DNA of 64,000 bases from Thiomonas delicata (GCF_900088825.1 NZ_LT592170.1:980852-1044851), one strand, 5' to 3'; shown: positions 42,952 through 52,809, numbered from the stretch's first letter. A program made the numbers and translations. The notes: generated by a model not told the origin, from the letters alone.

Positions 42952-44118
42952 ATGCCGAGCATGCGAGGCACGCCCAGCCACGAATCATGGCTGGCTCCCT
43001 ACGCCTGCAGCGCCAGCACGTCGGGCGGGCGGCGCCAGGCCGAGCCGCCGCCGCGAGACCGCACGGAATACCAGCGGGATCGCGACCGCATCATTCATTG
43101 CAGCGCCTTTCGCCGCCTCGAATACAAGACCCAGGTCTTTCTCAACCACGAAGGCGATCTTTTTCGCACTCGCCTGACCCACACCCTCGAGGTGGCGCAA
43201 ATCGCCAGGTCGATCGCCAGGGCGCTGCGCCTGAACGAGGACCTGACCGAGGCCATCGCCCTGGCGCATGACCTCGGCCATACCCCTTTCGGCCACGCCG
43301 GGCAGGATGCGCTCGGCGCCTGCATGCGCGGCGCGGACCCGCATGGCGGCGGCTTCGAGCACAACCTGCAGTCGTTGCGGGTGGTTGATCGGCTCGAGGA
43401 GCGCTACGCCGCGTTCGACGGCCTCAATCTGTGCTTCGAAACCCGCGAGGGCATTCTGAAGCACTGCTCGCGGCGCAACGCGGAGCGCCTGGGCGACGTC
43501 GGCGCGCGCTTCCTCCGTGGCGGACAACCCAGCCTGGAGGCACAGGTGGCGAACCTGGCCGACGAAATCGCCTACAACAACCACGACATCGACGACGGCC
43601 TGCGTTCGGGACTGCTGCATCTGGAACAGTTGGAAGACATCGATTTCTTCGGCGGCCACTTGGACGCCGTACGCGCGGCCTACCCCGGGCTGGGGCAAAA
43701 GCGGCTGGTGTCCGAAACCATTCGCCGCATGATTTCCACGCTGATCGCCGATTTGATCGCGCAAACCCAGGCGCGCATCGACGAGGCGCAAGTCTGCAGC
43801 CCGGCTGAGGTGCGCGCCAGCCCGCCGCTCGTGGCGTTCAGCGCGCCCGTGCGCGAGCAACTCACGCGTCTGCAGCAGTTCCTGCGCCAGGCGCTTTATC
43901 GCCATCCCCAGGTGTTGCACTCCACCACCAAGGCGGCGCGGGTTCTGCGCGAACTGTTCACGGCCTATGTCGACGAGCCGCGCCTGTTGCCGGCCGACCA
44001 CCAGCGCGACCGCCAAGGCGGACAGCTGCGGGGCATCGCCGATTACATTGCCGGCATGACCGACCGTTACGCCATCAAGGAATACCGCAGACTGTTTTCC
44101 GTGCACGACTGGTCGTAG
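42952..44118 (+). CDS. dgt: Deoxyguanosinetriphosphate triphosphohydrolase-like protein
   Basis: A 388-residue HD-domain hydrolase of the Dgt type that removes triphosphate from deoxynucleoside triphosphates. The metal site is visible as [47 protein letters not shown] and [20 protein letters not shown] 42952 lies 34 bases after aroB; the longer frame from 42838 overlaps aroB and is not likely. aroK-aroB-dgt is a common betaproteobacterial neighbourhood. Confidence 0.93.
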   Translation: MPSMRGTPSHESWLAPYACSASTSGGRRQAEPPPRDRTEYQRDRDRIIHCSAFRRLEYKTQVFLNHEGDLFRTRLTHTLEVAQIARSIARALRLNEDLTEAIALAHDLGHTPFGHAGQDALGACMRGADPHGGGFEHNLQSLRVVDRLEERYAAFDGLNLCFETREGILKHCSRRNAERLGDVGARFLRGGQPSLEAQVANLADEIAYNNHDIDDGLRSGLLHLEQLEDIDFFGGHLDAVRAAYPGLGQKRLVSETIRRMISTLIADLIAQTQARIDEAQVCSPAEVRASPPLVAFSAPVREQLTRLQQFLRQALYRHPQVLHSTTKAARVLRELFTAYVDEPRLLPADHQRDRQGGQLRGIADYIAGMTDRYAIKEYRRLFSVHDWS

Positions 44119-44242
44119 GGAAGCGCGCGGGGCCGGAAAGACATGTTGCGTGCCGGATACAACGCCCGCGCGCTACGTGTCAAGTCGCCCCTCTCGAATA
44201 CCCCAGGCAAACAATGCCCATACACCAAGTGCCTATGCATTG

Positions 44243-44256
44243 ATTGTCTAGGCAAT
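44243..44256. promoter_or_regulatory. Candidate MarR operator upstream of the efflux operon
   Basis: ATTGTCTAGGCAAT is a 14-bp inverted repeat with one mismatched pair, 11 bases before the MarR start codon. Its position in the short region before a self-standing marR-efflux operon fits an autoregulatory operator. Confidence 0.5.
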
Positions 44257-44267
44257 AAGATGGCGGC

Positions 44268-44831
44268 ATGAACAGTCCGACATCACCCCAGGCGCCCGCA
44301 TCCGCCCCCGAGGCGCAGACCCGCTTTTATGACGGATCGAGTTACAGCAAGGAGAACTCGGTCGGATTCGCGATGAAGCGCTGCCTGTCTCTGCTGGTGC
44401 GCAATCTGGAGGCCCGCATGCAGGCGCTGGATTTGACGGGCATGCAGTGGCAGCCGCTGCTCCAGGTGCTGTATGGCTGCGACACCGTGGCCGCATGCGC
44501 CCGGGAGTCGCACACCGATGCCGGCGCCATGACCCGCATGCTGGACCGTCTCGAAGCCAAAGGACTCCTGGCGCGCGAACGCAGCACGGTGGACCGCCGC
44601 GTCGTCAACCTCGCGCTGACCCCCAGGGGCCACGAGGTGGCCAAGCAGATTCCCGATGTGCTGGCGGACATTCTCAACCAGCATCTCCAGGGTTTTACGC
44701 CGCAGGAATTTCGCACCCTGCTCGGCCTGCTGCAGCGTTTTGCCGACAACGGCGAGGCATTGGCCGCGGCCAACAGCGCGCATCCGGGCGCGGAGCCACC
44801 CGCGCCGGTCAGCGGGGACGCAGAGTCCTGA
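44268..44831 (+). CDS. MarR-family transcriptional regulator
   Basis: A 187-residue winged-helix regulator. Helix-turn-helix and wing are seen in GCDTVAACARESHTDAGAMTRMLDRLEAKGLLARERSTVDRRVVNLALTPRGHE, with dimerisation helices on both sides. The N-terminal 25 residues and the Ala/Pro-rich tail are probably disordered. It starts a run of four same-direction genes for a tripartite drug efflux pump and resembles EmrR, a repressor released by hydrophobic toxic compounds. The next gene starts 16 bases later. Confidence 0.92.
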   Translation: MNSPTSPQAPASAPEAQTRFYDGSSYSKENSVGFAMKRCLSLLVRNLEARMQALDLTGMQWQPLLQVLYGCDTVAACARESHTDAGAMTRMLDRLEAKGLLARERSTVDRRVVNLALTPRGHEVAKQIPDVLADILNQHLQGFTPQEFRTLLGLLQRFADNGEALAAANSAHPGAEPPAPVSGDAES

Positions 44832-44847
44832 AACATCGCCATCCACC

Positions 44848-46386
44848 ATGACCACAACCCTGACCAAGAACTTGACTGCCGCTGCCTGCGTGCGGCCCGC
44901 GCGTCGTCTCCAGGGGCGCCGCTACGCGCTGTTGCTGGCGAGCCTGCTGCTCGCCGGGTGCGCCAGCCAGGGGGCCGTGCAGCCCACGGCGCAAGCTGTG
45001 CAGCCGGCCCGGCTGGGCCTGGCCGGCGGGCCGGCCGAGTTCCCGCGCGACAACTGGTGGACCCAGTTCGACGACCCGCAACTGAACCGTCTCATCGCCC
45101 AGGCGCTGGCTGACAATCCGTCGCTGCAGGAAGCCCAGGCGAGGCTGCGGCAGGCGCAGGCGGCAGTGGGCGTGGCGCAAAGCAGCCTCGAGCCCAAGCT
45201 GGGCGCGGCGGTGAACTCCACGCGCCAGCGCTTCAGCGAAAACGACATCTATCCCCCGCCGCTGGGTGGTGGCATCTACACCGAGAACCAGGCCCTGCTG
45301 CAGGGCAGCTACGAGCTGGATTTCTTCGGCCTTCACCGTGCCCAGCTGCAGGCCTCCATCGGCCAGGCGCGGGCTTCGCAGGCCCAGGCCCAGGCCGCGC
45401 GGGTGCTGCTCGCGGCCAACGTCGCCAGCGGCTACTTCAACCTCGCCAAGCTGGATGCCCAGCGCGCCGTGCTGGAGCGCACGCTGGCGCAGCGCCGGCA
45501 TATCGAGAAACTGGTGGGGGACCGCGTGCGCGCCGGGCTGGAAACCAGTCTGCAGCAACGCCAGGCCCAAGCCGAAATTCCCCAGATCCAGCTGCAGATC
45601 GAACAGAACGCGCAGGCCCAGGCCGAAGCTCGCCACGCGCTGGCGGCGCTGCTGGGCCAGGGGCCGCAGGTGACGGCTTCGCTGTCCCCGAGCTTGCGCG
45701 CGCTACCGATGCCCGCATTGCCCACGGACATTCCGGCCGCGCTCATCGGCCGCCGCGCCGACGTGGTGGCCGCGCGCTGGCAGGCGCAATCGGCCCTGGC
45801 CGGCGTGAAGGCGGCGCGCGCCGCGTTTTACCCCAATATCAGCCTGACGGCCTTCGCCGGTTATACCGCGCTCGGCTTCAGCCAGTTCCTGGCCGCCGGA
45901 AGCCGCGCTTACGGTGTCGGGCCGGCGCTGACCCTGCCGATTTTCGAGGGCGGCAAGCTGCGCGCCAACCTGCGCGGGCAGGTGGCTGGGGCGGACGCAG
46001 CGATCGACCTCTACAACGCCACCCTGGTGAATGCGGTGCGCGAAGTGGCCGACGCGCTGAGCAGCAGACGCTCGCTGCAGAAGCAACTGGCGCAGCAGCA
46101 CGAGGCCTTGACCCTGGCCGAGGACGCCTACGCATTGGCGCAACAGCGCTATCGCGCAGGATTGAGCAACGATCTCAGCGTGCTGAGCACCGAGAACGCC
46201 GTGCTGCAACTCAGGCAGGCCGGCGTGAACCTCAAGGCCCAGGCGCTGCTTGACGATGTGGCCCTGATCCGCGCCCTGGGCGGCGGCTACGCGGCGCCCC
46301 AGCTTCCCGCACTTCCGGGTGACGGCGCGGCGGCGACGGCGGCCACGGCGAGCGGTGGCGCGACACGGCCTTCATCCATGCGCTGA
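44848..46386 (+). CDS. NodT-family outer-membrane efflux lipoprotein (TolC-like)
   Basis: A 512-residue outer-membrane factor. The lipobox is LAGC within LLLASLLLAGCASQ. The mature part carries the two repeated TolC-like domains: DNWWTQFDDPQLNRLIAQALADNPSLQEAQARLRQAQA, then LDFFGLHRAQLQ, and RADVVAARWQAQSALAGVKAARAAFYPNISLTA in the second. The long helices give the periplasmic tunnel. ATG 44848 is placed directly before the signal peptide; the longer frame overlaps marR. It forms the exit duct for the EmrAB-like pump encoded downstream. Confidence 0.93.
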   Translation: MTTTLTKNLTAAACVRPARRLQGRRYALLLASLLLAGCASQGAVQPTAQAVQPARLGLAGGPAEFPRDNWWTQFDDPQLNRLIAQALADNPSLQEAQARLRQAQAAVGVAQSSLEPKLGAAVNSTRQRFSENDIYPPPLGGGIYTENQALLQGSYELDFFGLHRAQLQASIGQARASQAQAQAARVLLAANVASGYFNLAKLDAQRAVLERTLAQRRHIEKLVGDRVRAGLETSLQQRQAQAEIPQIQLQIEQNAQAQAEARHALAALLGQGPQVTASLSPSLRALPMPALPTDIPAALIGRRADVVAARWQAQSALAGVKAARAAFYPNISLTAFAGYTALGFSQFLAAGSRAYGVGPALTLPIFEGGKLRANLRGQVAGADAAIDLYNATLVNAVREVADALSSRRSLQKQLAQQHEALTLAEDAYALAQQRYRAGLSNDLSVLSTENAVLQLRQAGVNLKAQALLDDVALIRALGGGYAAPQLPALPGDGAAATAATASGGATRPSSMR

Positions 46387-46421
46387 CATCGCACCCAAGA
46401 CAACATCATTCCGGAACATCC

Positions 46422-47705
46422 ATGAGCGCCAATCCGCAAAACCAAGCCCAGAACCCAACGCCGATGCCCGGCAACGGCAACGGGAAAGCCGCCAAACGCC
46501 GCCGCGCCATGCTCAGCGCGATCACCGTGTTCGTCATCGCCGGTGTCGCCTACGGCGGCTACCACTACTGGCTGTCGCTGCACGAAGTGAGTTCCGACGA
46601 TGCCTACGTTGGCGGCAATCTGGTCCAGATCACGCCGCAGGTCGGCGGTACCGTGACCGCCATCGATGCCGACGACACGCAAATGGTGCAGGCCGGGCAG
46701 GCCCTGGTTCAACTCGACGGCGCCGACACCCGCGTGGCGCTGCAGCAGGCCGAGGCTCAGCTCGCCCAGGCCGTGCGCGCCGTGCGCGTGACCTATGCGC
46801 AGACCTCGGCCCTGCAAGCGCAGGTCGCGGTCAGGCGCACCGACGTGGCCACCGCCCAGGCCAGCTTGGCCAAAGCCGAGGACGCCTTGCGCCGCCGCCA
46901 GGAGTTGGCCGGCACCGGCGCCGTGGGGGCGGAGGAACTGCGCCAGGCGCAGATCGCCGTCCAGGCCGCCAAGAGCGCCTTGCTGACCGCGCAAGCCGGA
47001 GTGCGCGCGGCGCAGGCCGAGGTGGCCGCCAGCGAAGCGCAGACGGCAGGCATCGTGCTGGCGGGCAACCCCGCTGTGCGCTTGGCCGCGGCCCATGTGC
47101 GCGAGGCCTACCTGGCCTATGAGCGCACGACCATTCCGGCGCCCGTGACCGGGGTGGTGGCGCGGCGCACGGTGCAGCTCGGCCAGCGCGTGGCCCCCGG
47201 CATGCCGCTGATGAGCGTGGTGCCGCTGAACGATGTCTGGGTCGACGCCAACTTCAAGGAAACCCAGTTGCGCGAACTGCGCATCGGTCAGCCCGCCAGC
47301 GTGGTGGCCGACATCTACGGCAGCAAGGTGACGTACGCCGGCAAGGTGGTCGGTATCTCGGCCGGCAGTGGCGCGGCATTCGCCCTGCTGCCGGCGCAGA
47401 ACGCGACCGGCAACTGGATCAAGGTGGTGCAGCGCGTGCCGGTGCGCATCGCCCTCGATGCGGCGCAGGTCGCCAAGTACCCGCTGCGCGTGGGGCTGTC
47501 CACCGAGGTGACAGTCAACATCACCGATCACAAGGGCCCGCTGGTGGTGGACGAGCCGCCGCGCCAGCCTGCCGCGAAGACCGATGTGTACGCCGCCAAC
47601 TGGGCCAAGGCCGATGCGTTGGTGGATCACATCATCGCGGCCAATACCGGCGGCATGCCGCGCGGCCAGATCGGTTTACCCGGCTCGTCTGCGCGGCACG
47701 ACTGA
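46422..47705 (+). CDS. EmrA/HlyD-type membrane fusion protein
   Basis: A 427-residue periplasmic adaptor. A membrane helix (MLSAITVFVIAGVAYGGYHYW) is followed by SSDDAYVGGNLVQITPQVGGTVTAID, the split lipoyl domain, a helical hairpin rich in Ala/Gln, and PAPVTGVVARRTVQLGQRVAPGMPLMSVVPL, then VWVDANFKETQLRELRIGQPA, as in EmrA. It links the inner-membrane MFS pump with the NodT-type channel. It sits 35 bases after the channel gene and 13 before the pump gene. Confidence 0.94.
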   Translation: MSANPQNQAQNPTPMPGNGNGKAAKRRRAMLSAITVFVIAGVAYGGYHYWLSLHEVSSDDAYVGGNLVQITPQVGGTVTAIDADDTQMVQAGQALVQLDGADTRVALQQAEAQLAQAVRAVRVTYAQTSALQAQVAVRRTDVATAQASLAKAEDALRRRQELAGTGAVGAEELRQAQIAVQAAKSALLTAQAGVRAAQAEVAASEAQTAGIVLAGNPAVRLAAAHVREAYLAYERTTIPAPVTGVVARRTVQLGQRVAPGMPLMSVVPLNDVWVDANFKETQLRELRIGQPASVVADIYGSKVTYAGKVVGISAGSGAAFALLPAQNATGNWIKVVQRVPVRIALDAAQVAKYPLRVGLSTEVTVNITDHKGPLVVDEPPRQPAAKTDVYAANWAKADALVDHIIAANTGGMPRGQIGLPGSSARHD

Positions 47706-47718
47706 GGCCCGCCGCACC

Positions 47719-49329
47719 ATGGCTGACATCACCACCCTCGAGGAGGCTGCGGCAGGCGCGACGCCCGAACCCGCTGCCGTCCCGAAGCAGGCCGCGCATC
47801 TCACGCCGCTGACCGGCGGCGCCCTGGTGCTGGGCACGATCGCGCTCAGCCTGGCCACGTTCATGAACGTGCTCGACACGTCGATCGCCAACGTGTCGAT
47901 TCCGGCCATCGCCGGCGACCTTGGGGTGAGTTCCTCGCAGGGCACCTGGGTCATCACCTCCTTCGGCGTGGCCAACGCGATTGCCGTGCCGCTCACTGGT
48001 TTTCTCACCCAGCGTTTCGGCGCGGTGAAGGTATTCCTCAGCAGCATCCTGCTGTTCACCCTGTTTTCCTTCCTCTGCGGCCAGGCGCCCAGCCTGGAGG
48101 TGCTCATCCTGTTCCGCGTGCTGCAGGGCGCGTCCGCCGGGCCGATGATTCCCTTGTCGCAAACCCTGCTGCTCTCCAGCTATCCGCCGCAGCGCTCGGG
48201 TATGGCCATCGCGATGTGGTCGATGACGACGCTGGTGGCGCCGATCACGGGGCCTTTGCTCGGCGGCTGGATCACCGACAACATCTCCTGGCCGTGGATC
48301 TTCTACATCAACGTCCCGGTGGGCGTGATCTGCGCCGCAGTCACCCTGGCGCTCTACAAGGAGCGCGAAACGCCGCGGCGCAAGCTGCCGATCGACTGGA
48401 CGGGGCTGGGGCTGCTGGTGATCTGGGTGGGCGCGCTGCAGATCATGCTCGACAAGGGCCAGGAACTGGACTGGTTCGGCTCCAACGTCATCGTCGCGCT
48501 GGCGGTCGCCGCCTTCGTCGGCTTCGTGCTGTTCCTGATCTGGGAGATCTACGACGAGCATCCGGTGGTCGATCTCACCCTGTTCAAGCTGCCCAACTTC
48601 ACGCTGGGCACCATCATGCTCGCGCTGGCCTATGGCATGTTCTTCGGCAGCCTGGTGCTGCTGCCGCTGTGGCTGCAGGAATTCGTCGGCTACACGGCCA
48701 CCGATGCCGGCGAGGTGCTGGCCTGGGTCGGGCTGTTCGCGCTCATTCTTTCGCCCATCATTGGCCGCTACATGAACAGCGTCGACACGCGCTGGATCAC
48801 GACCTCGTCGTTCCTGATTTTCGCCCTGGTGTTCTGGATGCGCTCGCGTTTCACCACGGGCGACAGCTATTGGGAATATTCCATCCCCACCGTGATCCAG
48901 GGCATCTCGACGGCGGCCTTTTTCATCCCCTTGCTCGGCATCATCCTGGGCGGATTGCCGCCGCAACGCATCGCCGCGGCCTCCGGGCTGTCGAATTTCG
49001 CGCGCATCACCGCGGGCTCGTTCGGCACCTCGATCTACACCACGATCTGGGCCAACCGCGCCAGCCTGCACCACGAGCAGCTCGCCTCCCATATCTACGC
49101 CGGCAATCCGGTGTCCAGCCCCGTGATCCAGGGGCTGCAGGCGAGCGGGTTCAGCCACGAGCAGGCCCTGGGTGTGATCAACCGCCTGATCGACCAGCAG
49201 GCCTACACCATCGCGGTGGACGAAATGTTCCGATTGAGCGCCTGGCTCTTCATTGCCCTGATCGCGCTCGTGTGGCTGGTCAAACCGGCCCGCCATGCGG
49301 GGCCGGTGGATGCCGGAGGGGCGCACTGA
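47719..49329 (+). CDS. EmrB/QacA-family MFS multidrug efflux transporter (DHA2)
   Basis: A 536-residue transporter with 14 hydrophobic helices. The DHA2 signature LATFMNVLDTSIANVSIPAIAGDLG with GTWVITSFGVANAIAVPLTGFL, motif C-like GPLLGGWITDNISWPWIFYINVP, and RVLQGASAGPMIPLSQTLLL place it with EmrB. It pumps hydrophobic compounds using the proton gradient, with the adaptor and channel encoded upstream. ATG 47719 excludes the overlapping upstream frame. No further gene of the unit follows; the next gene is only 36 bases away but unrelated. Confidence 0.95.
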   Translation: MADITTLEEAAAGATPEPAAVPKQAAHLTPLTGGALVLGTIALSLATFMNVLDTSIANVSIPAIAGDLGVSSSQGTWVITSFGVANAIAVPLTGFLTQRFGAVKVFLSSILLFTLFSFLCGQAPSLEVLILFRVLQGASAGPMIPLSQTLLLSSYPPQRSGMAIAMWSMTTLVAPITGPLLGGWITDNISWPWIFYINVPVGVICAAVTLALYKERETPRRKLPIDWTGLGLLVIWVGALQIMLDKGQELDWFGSNVIVALAVAAFVGFVLFLIWEIYDEHPVVDLTLFKLPNFTLGTIMLALAYGMFFGSLVLLPLWLQEFVGYTATDAGEVLAWVGLFALILSPIIGRYMNSVDTRWITTSSFLIFALVFWMRSRFTTGDSYWEYSIPTVIQGISTAAFFIPLLGIILGGLPPQRIAAASGLSNFARITAGSFGTSIYTTIWANRASLHHEQLASHIYAGNPVSSPVIQGLQASGFSHEQALGVINRLIDQQAYTIAVDEMFRLSAWLFIALIALVWLVKPARHAGPVDAGGAH

Positions 49330-49365
49330 GCCGGTTTGCGACAGCCGCGTCGCTACCATGCGGCC

Positions 49366-50010
49366 ATGCTCGAAGACCAAGCCACCTTGTTGTTGTTGAT
49401 TCGCCATGGCGAGACGGAATGGAACCGTAGCGCGCGCATTCAGGGCCACACCGATATCGCGCTGAACGCGCGCGGTCAGGCCCAGGCCGAGGCGGTTGCC
49501 GAGGCCCTTGGCGACACAGAAATCCATGCCGTCTACGCCAGTGATCTGCTGCGCGCGCGCGGCACGGCCATGCCCATCGCCGACCGCCGCGGGCTTGCGC
49601 TACGGACCGATGCCGGCTTGCGCGAGCGTGCCTTCGGCAGCTTCGAAGGCCGAACCTTCGCGCAATTGCAGGAGATCTATCCGCAGGAATGCGAGCGCTG
49701 GCGCCGGCGCGACCCGGGCTTCGCCGCACCGGGAGGCGAAAGCCTCGAGACGTTCTACCGCCGGGTCACTTCGACGGTTCTGCGCATCGCCGCCGCCCAT
49801 CCGGGACAGACACTGGTCATCGTCACCCATGGCGGCGCGCTCGACTGCCTGCACCGTTGCGCCACGGGGCAAAGCCTGGACGCGCCGCGGACCTGGGAGT
49901 TGCGCAACGCTGCGATCAACCGCGTGCTGGTGGCCGAGGACCGCATGAGCCTGGTCGGCTGGAACGACGGCGGGCACCTGGACAGCGGGCTCGACGAAAC
50001 CGGAGCTTGA
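49366..50010 (+). CDS. Histidine phosphatase family protein
   Basis: A 214-residue member of the phosphoglycerate-mutase-like branch. The phosphohistidine motif is LLIRHGETEWN (His near residue 19), followed by YASDLLRARGTAMPIA, LRERAFGSFEGRTFAQ, and the second histidine in VIVTHGGAL. Candidates are a broad phosphatase (GpmB-like) or alpha-ribazole phosphatase (CobC-like); no cobalamin genes are near, so the substrate is open. Confidence 0.88.
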   Translation: MLEDQATLLLLIRHGETEWNRSARIQGHTDIALNARGQAQAEAVAEALGDTEIHAVYASDLLRARGTAMPIADRRGLALRTDAGLRERAFGSFEGRTFAQLQEIYPQECERWRRRDPGFAAPGGESLETFYRRVTSTVLRIAAAHPGQTLVIVTHGGALDCLHRCATGQSLDAPRTWELRNAAINRVLVAEDRMSLVGWNDGGHLDSGLDETGA

Positions 50011-50146
50011 GCCGGCCTCGCGGCCTGCGGCCGCCATCCAAACATCTCGATACATCGATATGGCGGGGCGGCACATAGACTTTGCACTGTGATGGTGCGT
50101 CCATCGCCATTGCGCCAGCCTCGACCAGCCTCCCCCATTGCAACCC

Positions 50147-50863
50147 ATGCTTCAGACCGTCGCCACCCGTCCGCTCGCGCGCCATGCGCCCAATTACAGC
50201 CCGGCCGAGATCGGGCTTTCAGGTCTGGGAGGGTTGCTGGGAATGGCGTTGACGCTTTGGCTCAGTACCTGGCTGCTGGGGGCCGACGTCGCCGTCACGG
50301 TATTGGCCTCGATGGGCGCAAGCGCCGTGCTGCTGTTCGCGGTTCCCCACAGCGCGTTTTCCAGCCCCTGGGCGGTGCTGGGCGGGCACGGCGTTTCGGC
50401 GTGCATCGGCGTGGCTTGCGCCGAACTGGTGCGGGACCCTTTGCTGGCGGCATCGCTGGCCGTCGGGCTGTCCATCATGGCCATGTATGCGCTCAACTGC
50501 ATACACCCGCCGGGCGGGGCCACGGCATTTTTCGCCGTCATGGGTGGGCCGGCCTTGCATGCGCTGGGTTTTTCCTACGTGCTGGCGCCAACCTTGCTGA
50601 ACGCCGTTTTGTTGCTGGGCGTGGCGCTCTTGTTCAACGGCGTCTTGCGCGCAGGGCAGGCCGCGCACGTGGCGGAGGTCGAGGCGCAGGCTGCGCTGCC
50701 GCCCGAGGTTCTGATGATCAAGCACGACGACCTGATGTACGCCCTCGGCGAGATCCGGTCTTTCATTGACGTGAGCGAAGACGACTTGATGCATATCTAC
50801 AAGCTGGCGCTTCAGCACGCGATTCATCCTCAACCCGCGCTCGACTCCCCTGCGCGGGCCTGA
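50147..50863 (+). CDS. HPP-family integral membrane protein
   Basis: A 238-residue protein with four to five membrane helices and the family motif NCIHPPGGATAFFAVMGG (HPP). Other parts: VTVLASMGASAVLLFAVPHSAFSSPWAVLGGHGVSA. HPP proteins of cyanobacteria and chloroplasts have been linked to nitrite transport; the function here is unknown. The C-terminal 60 residues are soluble. ATG 50147 is used; a TTG at 50138 is in frame. The stop overlaps an ATG that opens the next frame, but the ClC gene probably starts later. Confidence 0.85.
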   Translation: MLQTVATRPLARHAPNYSPAEIGLSGLGGLLGMALTLWLSTWLLGADVAVTVLASMGASAVLLFAVPHSAFSSPWAVLGGHGVSACIGVACAELVRDPLLAASLAVGLSIMAMYALNCIHPPGGATAFFAVMGGPALHALGFSYVLAPTLLNAVLLLGVALLFNGVLRAGQAAHVAEVEAQAALPPEVLMIKHDDLMYALGEIRSFIDVSEDDLMHIYKLALQHAIHPQPALDSPARA

Positions 50864-50909
50864 TGCGTCGGCGCGCGCGATCGTGGGCCGCTTCTCAATC
50901 ACGCAGCGT

Positions 50910-50945
50910 TGACGCTCCCCCTGCGGGCGGCAGCGGCCTCGCGGA
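50910..50945. repeat. GC-rich palindromic repeat-like sequence
   Basis: The stretch GACGCTCCCCCTGCGGGCG followed by GCAGCGGCCTCGC resembles the C/G-run palindromic elements scattered between genes in many Burkholderiales. It lies between HPP and ClC genes. A second, different one lies within fdsA. Only one copy of this form was noticed in the window. Confidence 0.35.
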
Positions 50946-50982
50946 CACGCTTTTGTATGTTTTTTCAACCAACAGATTGACG

Positions 50983-52794
50983 ATGCCACGCGCGGCTTCC
51001 TGTGAAATCCCCGTCGTCGCTCGCCCCGATCCGCAGACCGAAGTCGCGCGCATCGGCGTGGAGTCCGGTGGCTTGGGGCGGCGCACGCTGTTCATCAGTC
51101 TGCTGGCCATCGCCATCGGCGTGGCGGCCGCCTGCATTGCCCAGGCCTTGCTGGCTCTGATCGGGCTCATCACCCATCTCAGTTTCCAGGGCACGATGGG
51201 CTGGACGCTGGCCGACCCCGCTCATAATCACCTGGGTCCCTGGGTGATCGCGGTGCCGGTGGCGGGGGCGCTCGTCGTCGGTCTCATGGCCCGCTACGGC
51301 TCGCCGGCGATCCGGGGCCACGGCATTCCCGAGGCGATGGAGCAGATTCTCACCAACCGCAGTCGCATCTCCGCGCGCGTGCTGTTTCTCAAGCCTTTGT
51401 CGGCGGCGATTTCGATCGGCACCGGCGGGCCCTTCGGCGCCGAAGGCCCCATCATCGCCACCGGCGGTGCGCTGGGCTCGGTGGTCGGACAGTGGGTGCA
51501 CATCACCCCGGACGAACGCAAGAGGCTGCTTGCCGCAGGGGCCGCAGCGGGCATGACGGCAACCTTCGGCACCCCGCTGGCCGCCGTGCTTCTGGCCATC
51601 GAGTTGCTGCTGTTCGAATTCCGCCCCGCTTCGCTGATTCCCGTGCTTGCGGCCTGTGTCACCGCGGCGGGCGTGCGCACTCTGTTCGTCGGCTTCGCGC
51701 CGTTTTTTCCCATGGGGGCGCTGGCCTGGCCGCATGCGCCGGCGCTGCTGGCCTGCGCCATGCTGGGTGCCGTGGTGGGGCTGGCGGCGGTGCTGGTGAC
51801 CCGGATGGTGTATGCCGTGGAAGATGCCTTCGCCCGCTTGCCGGTGCATTGGATGTGGTGGCCGGCGATCGGTGCCGTGGCGGTGGGCGTGATTGGCTGG
51901 TGGCAGCCCCGCACCCTGGGCGTGGGCTACGGCAACATCACCGACGCCCTCTCGGGAGGATTCATCGGTCCGGCCCTGTGGATGCTGGGCATCGCCAAGC
52001 TGCTGTCATGGTCGGTCGCGCTCGGGAGCGGCACATCGGGCGGCACGCTGGCGCCGCTGATGACCGTGGGCGCTTGCCTCGGCGCGGTGCTCGGCCATGC
52101 CGCCGCTGCGCTGTTTCCGCAACTCGGCCTGGACCCGCGCCTGGCGGCCTTGGTCGGCATGGCCGCCATCTTTGCCGGTTCGTCGCGCGCACTGTTCATG
52201 TCGGTGGCGTTCGCCCTGGAGACGACCCGGCAGATGCCTGGCTTGCTGCCGTTGCTGATCGGCTGCGCCATGGCCTATCTCGTCTCAAGCCTGTTGATGC
52301 GCCAGACCATCATGACCGAAAAGATCGCGCGTCGCGGTGTGCGGGTCCCGGATGCCTACCATGCCGACTATTTCGCCCAGGCTCGCGTGGCCGACTATGC
52401 CTGTCTCAAGCCCGTCGCACTGACGGCTGCGCAAACCCTCGGGCAGGTCAGGGCCTGGTTGGACACGGAACATCCGGACAGCCGGCATCAGGGCTACCCA
52501 GTGGTCGATGCCCATGGCAGCGTGCAAGGCGTCCTGACCCGCAAGGACCTGTTTGCCCACGATGCCGACCCCGCTGGCGAGATCGGGCACCTCGTCCGGC
52601 GCCCGGCTGTCACCATCCATGCCGACGCCACGCTGGCCGAGGCCATGCAGAAAATGGCGGTCTGGGCGATAGGCCGTCTGCCGGTGCTGGACGACGCCCA
52701 GGGCGGGGCCGAACTCGTCGGCATGCTCACGCGCAGCGATTTGCTGAAGGCTTACCGTGAGCATCTGCTCGACAAGCTTGAACATGGGCGCTGA
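50983..52794 (+). CDS. ClC-family chloride channel/antiporter with C-terminal CBS domains
   Basis: A 603-residue ClC protein. The pore motifs are visible: RGHGIPEAM (GxGIPE), GTGGPFGAEGPIIATGG with the gating glutamate, and SGTSGGTLAPLMTVGACLG. Two CBS domains follow (about residues 455-595; LDTEHPDSRHQGYPVVDAHGSVQGVLTRKDL and GRLPVLDDAQGGAELVGMLTRSDLL). ATG 50983 starts just before the first conserved region; an ATG at 50863 overlapping the HPP stop would add 40 residues derived from the repeat-like sequence. Confidence 0.92.
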   Translation: MPRAASCEIPVVARPDPQTEVARIGVESGGLGRRTLFISLLAIAIGVAAACIAQALLALIGLITHLSFQGTMGWTLADPAHNHLGPWVIAVPVAGALVVGLMARYGSPAIRGHGIPEAMEQILTNRSRISARVLFLKPLSAAISIGTGGPFGAEGPIIATGGALGSVVGQWVHITPDERKRLLAAGAAAGMTATFGTPLAAVLLAIELLLFEFRPASLIPVLAACVTAAGVRTLFVGFAPFFPMGALAWPHAPALLACAMLGAVVGLAAVLVTRMVYAVEDAFARLPVHWMWWPAIGAVAVGVIGWWQPRTLGVGYGNITDALSGGFIGPALWMLGIAKLLSWSVALGSGTSGGTLAPLMTVGACLGAVLGHAAAALFPQLGLDPRLAALVGMAAIFAGSSRALFMSVAFALETTRQMPGLLPLLIGCAMAYLVSSLLMRQTIMTEKIARRGVRVPDAYHADYFAQARVADYACLKPVALTAAQTLGQVRAWLDTEHPDSRHQGYPVVDAHGSVQGVLTRKDLFAHDADPAGEIGHLVRRPAVTIHADATLAEAMQKMAVWAIGRLPVLDDAQGGAELVGMLTRSDLLKAYREHLLDKLEHGR

Positions 52795-52809
52795 GCGGCG
52801 CCCGCCGGC

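Noticed and set aside
50863..50982. ATG overlapping the HPP stop as start of the ClC gene
   Set aside because: The extra 40 residues come from repeat-like GC-rich DNA and lack homology to ClC N termini; ATG 50983 fits better.
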